Shown here piece after piece: positions 41,526 through 44,817 of a stretch of DNA of 44,817 nt. Each line of letters starts with the position of its first letter. The first letter of the stretch is position 1. Source of the DNA: Paludibacter sp. Lineage in GTDB: Bacteria; Bacteroidota; Bacteroidia; Bacteroidales; Paludibacteraceae. The stretch lies in NCBI GenBank assembly GCA_030653695.1, contig JAURYY010000189.1, forward strand, positions 1-44,817, read 5' to 3'. The translations under genes were made by a program, and so were the position numbers. The notes below the pieces were generated by a model. That model ran no database searches and was not told the origin of the DNA. It saw only the letters and a program-made list of their open reading frames with translations.

Positions 41526-43415
41526 ATGAATGACTTTTTTAAAACAATGGACAAAAAGCAGGTTTTTTTGCCTGAAGAAGTAAAAACCTTACTGAATGCA
41601 TGTAAGAAGTTCACTGTGTTCGAAACAGTGGAGCAATTAGCTACAGCAGCAGTAGGAGGAGAAAACAGCAATTCCTTTGACGTGAAGTACGATGTTCCGG
41701 GAATAGGCGAATATACAGAGGCAGTTGTGCATAAGGTAACCAATGGTGTTTCGGCAAACTACACCGATGCATACATGCGTCGCAGAGACCCGGACACCAT
41801 GTCGATAGCTGATGACCTACCAAGCGACAAAGAGCGTTTCAGCGATAAATATGGTTATAAATTCGATACCTTGAAAGAAGAAACTTTTGAATGGTTAAAA
41901 AATCAGGAGTTGGCAATATTTTTCTACTTTGCCGGCAATAAAGGCATAGGTATCGGTGGTATTGCAATTGCTCCTGCCAACGCCGGTTTCTTTGCCATGG
42001 GATTAGCCATGTTGCAGCACATTACCCCAATCGATCAACTGGACAGCAAATTTAATATTGATTCAGTAATTTATGTAGCACCTACCTTCCGCCATACGCA
42101 TTTCAAAGGAAAACAAGTAGTGGTTCACAACAGAACTGAAAACAGACATGAAATTTATTCGTATAATCTTTATCCGGGTCCAAGCGCCAAAAAAGGATTA
42201 TACGGAGCGTTATTAACAAAAGGCGAAAGAGAAGGATGGATTACCGCGCATTGTTCTTCGGTACAATCAGTTAGTCCTTATGACAATATTACTACATTCA
42301 TGCACGAAGGCGCAAGCGGAGGTGGAAAAAGTGAAATGCTGCAACATATCTTGCGCGAACCAAACGGACAGGTATTAATTGGCGAAAACCTTGTTACATC
42401 TGAAAGACGCTTGATAAATCTTCCGATTTTCTCTTCTTTTAATCCAATTTCCGATGACATGGCATTATGTCACCCGAGCATTCAGAAACACAATGGAAAA
42501 CTAACCATACTCGATGCCGAAAATGCCTGGTTTATCCGCGTTGACAGTGTAAATGACTACGGAGATGATCCATCGCTCGAAAAAATTACCATCAAAGCAG
42601 TAAAACCCCTGCTATTTCTCAATATTCAGTCAAATCCCGGAGCCACTGCGTTGATCTGGAATCACATTGAAGATGAGCCGGGAAACAGATGTCCAAATCC
42701 ACGCGTGATTGTACCCCGTGATATTGTGCCCAATGTGATTGGCAATCCTGTGTCGGTTGATGTGCGAAGTTTTGGTGTACGCACTCCTCCAAGTTCAGCT
42801 CAACATCCAAATTATGGAATTGTAGGTCTTTTCCATTTGTTACCGCCTGCTCTGGCATGGTTGTGGCGTTTGGTTTCTCCTCGCGGACATGCCAACCCGA
42901 GCATTGTAAGTGCCGGAATTATGGGTTCCGAAGGGGTGGGCTCATACTGGCCCTTTGCCACCGGAAAAATGGTGACGCATGCCAACTTGTTGCTTGAGCA
43001 AATTTTAGCAACACCTGCTACACGTTACACTTTAGTTCCTAACCAGCATGTTGGGGTTTGGAAAGTAGGTTTTAAACCACAGTTGCTGATGCGCGAATAC
43101 CTTACTCGACGCGGAAATGCAAAACTCAGAAGCGATCAGTATAAACCTGCACGCTGTCCGCTGTTAGGTTACGAATTGAATTATGTAACTATTGAGGGCG
43201 CAAAAATTCCTTCGCGTTTCCTGCAAGTGTATAAACAAGATGAAGTTGGTATTGAAGGCTACGATGCAGGTGCTAAAATATTGTATGATTTCTTCAGAAA
43301 AGAACTCCCAAAATATTTGACTCCAGAATTGTCGGAAACAGGCAGAAGAATAATTGAAGCTTGTTTGGCGGATGCTACCATTGAAGAATACAATGCAATC
43401 ATACCCATGAACTAA
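41526..43415 (+). CDS. DUF4914 protein with PEP-carboxykinase-like P-loop
   Basis: The 629-residue cytoplasmic protein matches what I know as DUF4914. It has a P-loop GASGGGKSEML near residue 262 preceded by FMHEG, much like the GLSGTGKTT loop of PEP carboxykinases, and later an RSFGVRTPPSS segment. Other conserved-looking blocks are FFYFAGNKGIGIGG and SAGIMGSEGVGSYWPFATGK. A nucleotide-dependent kinase or carboxykinase-like reaction is a reasonable guess, but the substrate is unknown. It has a very long leader and lies beside an XRE-cupin regulator. No signal peptide or membrane helix is seen. Confidence 0.85.
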   Translation: MNDFFKTMDKKQVFLPEEVKTLLNACKKFTVFETVEQLATAAVGGENSNSFDVKYDVPGIGEYTEAVVHKVTNGVSANYTDAYMRRRDPDTMSIADDLPSDKERFSDKYGYKFDTLKEETFEWLKNQELAIFFYFAGNKGIGIGGIAIAPANAGFFAMGLAMLQHITPIDQLDSKFNIDSVIYVAPTFRHTHFKGKQVVVHNRTENRHEIYSYNLYPGPSAKKGLYGALLTKGEREGWITAHCSSVQSVSPYDNITTFMHEGASGGGKSEMLQHILREPNGQVLIGENLVTSERRLINLPIFSSFNPISDDMALCHPSIQKHNGKLTILDAENAWFIRVDSVNDYGDDPSLEKITIKAVKPLLFLNIQSNPGATALIWNHIEDEPGNRCPNPRVIVPRDIVPNVIGNPVSVDVRSFGVRTPPSSAQHPNYGIVGLFHLLPPALAWLWRLVSPRGHANPSIVSAGIMGSEGVGSYWPFATGKMVTHANLLLEQILATPATRYTLVPNQHVGVWKVGFKPQLLMREYLTRRGNAKLRSDQYKPARCPLLGYELNYVTIEGAKIPSRFLQVYKQDEVGIEGYDAGAKILYDFFRKELPKYLTPELSETGRRIIEACLADATIEEYNAIIPMN

Positions 43416-43432
43416 CAAATTTGAATATTTAA

Positions 43433-43530
43433 GCAGAAAAACCGCCGGTATCGAAATGAATGCAGAAATCTAAAATAAAGTTGCCATACAATTTTTTAAT
43501 TTTTTGTTTTCTTACCGGTTTTTTTCTGCT
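43433..43530 (+). terminator. possible terminator structure after DUF4914
   Basis: GCAGAAAAACCG (43434-43445) and CGGTTTTTTTCTGC (about 43517-43530) are near-complementary, and the right arm contains a T-tract. The loop is long (about 70 bases), so the assignment is weak. Confidence 0.35.
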
Positions 43531-43663
43531 ACAATTTATTAAAACAACACTTTAACAAATTAAAGTGACAGTTCGATGTTGCTAAATAATTTAGAGGTAA
43601 CCAAAATTACATTTTGTTAGTTATTATCGACGACGAAAAATTTAAATCAAGAAAGATTAACGA

Positions 43664-44629
43664 ATGGTAATCGGAAAAGATGTTGACAAAGCTGCAGGTT
43701 TTATTCGCAATGGCGGACTTGTGGCATTTCCAACCGAAACAGTGTACGGGTTAGGTGCAGATGCACTTAACCCGTTAGCTGTTGCGGCAATTTTCAAGAC
43801 AAAGAAACGTCCAACTTTCGATCCGCTGATTGTGCATATTTCCGATATAGCACAAATTGAGGATTTGTTCGAGAAGCCGATAGCTCCTGTAGTTTACAAA
43901 CTTGCAGCACATTTTTGGCCGGGTCCACTTACCATAGTTCACCGCAAAAGCACATTAGTACCTGACATTGTTACCTCGGGAATGGATACGGTGGCTGTTC
44001 GTATGCCAGCCCATCCGCTGGCACAGGAGCTAATCAGAAAAGCGGGAGTGCCTGTGGCTGCCCCCAGTGCCAACCGTTTTGGGCAACTCAGCCCCACTCG
44101 ACACGAACATGTAGTAAAACAAACAATGGAAATTGATTATCTGTTGGTGGGCGATTATGATATTATTGGCATTGAATCCACCGTATTGTACGTTGATAAT
44201 GAAACCGTCAGCATCCTCCGTCCGGGATATATAACTGCAAAAGATATATTGGAACTTGATCGGAGTATAACCATCATCAATAAAGGCGAAAACTTGAAAG
44301 TATCTTCGCCAGGTTTGCTTAAAAGTCATTATTCACCATTGAAACCTTTGTATTATTTTACGAATGATATGCAGGAATTGCCCGAAAAGTCGGGTTTAAT
44401 TCTTCATCAGATAAGAAAAACAGAACCGATTGCCGAAAAAATCATTTATACATCAAGAACCGGCAATTTGTTCGAAACAGCAGCTAATTTATTTACCGCC
44501 TTACACGCAATGGAAGATAATCCGGCTATTGATACCATATTTATTGAACCTGTACCCGAAACCGGACTGGGAATTGCTATTATGGACAGATTGCGAAAAG
44601 CAACATACCGCTATTCAAAAACGAAATAA
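43664..44629 (+). CDS. threonylcarbamoyl-AMP synthase, Sua5 type
   Basis: The 321-residue protein makes threonylcarbamoyl-AMP from threonine, bicarbonate and ATP for the t6A37 modification of tRNA. The YrdC domain (about residues 1-195) has FPTETVYGLGADA, KTKKRPTFDPLIVHI, PGPLTIV and APSANRFGQLSPT. A C-terminal Sua5 domain (about 220-321) follows the linker GLLKSHYSPLKPLY, making it the longer Sua5 form rather than TsaC. It appears monocistronic. Confidence 0.93.
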   Translation: MVIGKDVDKAAGFIRNGGLVAFPTETVYGLGADALNPLAVAAIFKTKKRPTFDPLIVHISDIAQIEDLFEKPIAPVVYKLAAHFWPGPLTIVHRKSTLVPDIVTSGMDTVAVRMPAHPLAQELIRKAGVPVAAPSANRFGQLSPTRHEHVVKQTMEIDYLLVGDYDIIGIESTVLYVDNETVSILRPGYITAKDILELDRSITIINKGENLKVSSPGLLKSHYSPLKPLYYFTNDMQELPEKSGLILHQIRKTEPIAEKIIYTSRTGNLFETAANLFTALHAMEDNPAIDTIFIEPVPETGLGIAIMDRLRKATYRYSKTK

Positions 44630-44743
44630 ACAAAAAATTGATAATTGGTGGTATTGCAACCATTAGTTTTTTTTAATACCTAAATTCAAGTGTTAAACGC
44701 AACTTTTAACAGATTGAGATTTTTTCGATTATATATTTTTTAG

Positions 44744-44775
44744 GAAAAGAGGAAGAAAGATTCCTTCCCCTTTTC
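44744..44775. repeat. hairpin near the window end
   Basis: GAAAAGAGGAAG pairs with CTTCCCCTTTTC with one mismatch around an 8-base loop. It could end transcription from the Sua5 gene 115 bases upstream. The sequence after it (GACCTTTGCA at about 44795) resembles a promoter for a gene beyond the window. Confidence 0.45.
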
Positions 44776-44817
44776 ACTAATGGAATAAATGTTCGACCTT
44801 TGCATCCTCAATCGCCA

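Noticed and set aside
1-44817. tRNA, rRNA or intact insertion sequence
   Set aside because: Reading all gene gaps I saw no cloverleaf-like sequence, rRNA segment or transposase gene.

Overview
The window looks like a chromosomal segment of a member of the Bacteroidota, probably Bacteroidales-like. The evidence is the AT-rich intergenic DNA, repeated -7 boxes of the Bacteroidetes form TAnnTTTG, mostly weak Shine-Dalgarno sequences, many short lipoproteins with SSC/SCS lipoboxes, an ATP-type PEP carboxykinase, and the dut / TPR lipoprotein / DUF4292 / EnvC-like block. Species cannot be fixed from sequence reading alone.

Layout. 1-3159 (minus): an Rrf2-type regulator upstream of a YceI-like protein, an outer-membrane barrel and a second YceI-like protein cut by the window edge. 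3290-6148: polA. 6314-7973: three small envelope lipoprotein-type genes. 8058-9032: a polyprenyl diphosphate synthase ending in a strong terminator. 9293-14431 (minus): a compact bacterial microcompartment operon with one hexamer protein (BMC-H), one tandem-domain trimer (BMC-T), four pentamer proteins (BMC-P), a CoA-acylating aldehyde dehydrogenase, an RpiB-like isomerase and DeoC. It resembles the sugar-phosphate-utilising class of compartments: DeoC would split deoxyribose 5-phosphate, and the dehydrogenase would turn the acetaldehyde into acetyl-CoA inside the shell. No phosphotransacylase, alcohol dehydrogenase or regulator lies beside it. 14835-29647: housekeeping genes (MazG-like, psd, purB, an MsbA-like ABC exporter, a tyrosine-phenol-lyase-like enzyme behind an attenuator-like hairpin, pckA, dut, TPR lipoprotein, DUF4292, EnvC-like, parE). 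29724-31535: an orphan adenine methyltransferase, a short terminal-inverted-repeat element and tadA.

31609-34220 is the most unusual region. One metallophosphoesterase gene is split into an N-terminal membrane part (33930-34220) and a C-terminal catalytic part (31609-32448) by a 1,481-bp insert (32459-33939). The insert carries the C-terminal end of a phage MuF-type head protein fused to a RelA/SpoT-like nucleotidyltransferase domain, then a 62-residue gene that could be its antitoxin or immunity protein, then a terminator. Removing the insert at a shared AAGC restores a continuous phosphoesterase reading frame.

34592-44629: a patatin-barrel protein, an arsenic/organoarsenical module (ArsR, ArsE-, ArsF- and ArsG-like proteins, plus a PF03773-type permease) tied together by two copies of the inverted repeat TGTTCG-N8-CGAACA, an XRE-cupin regulator, a DUF4914 protein with a PEP-carboxykinase-like P-loop behind a long leader, and a Sua5-type threonylcarbamoyl-AMP synthase. 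I see no rRNA, tRNA, CRISPR array or intact insertion sequence.
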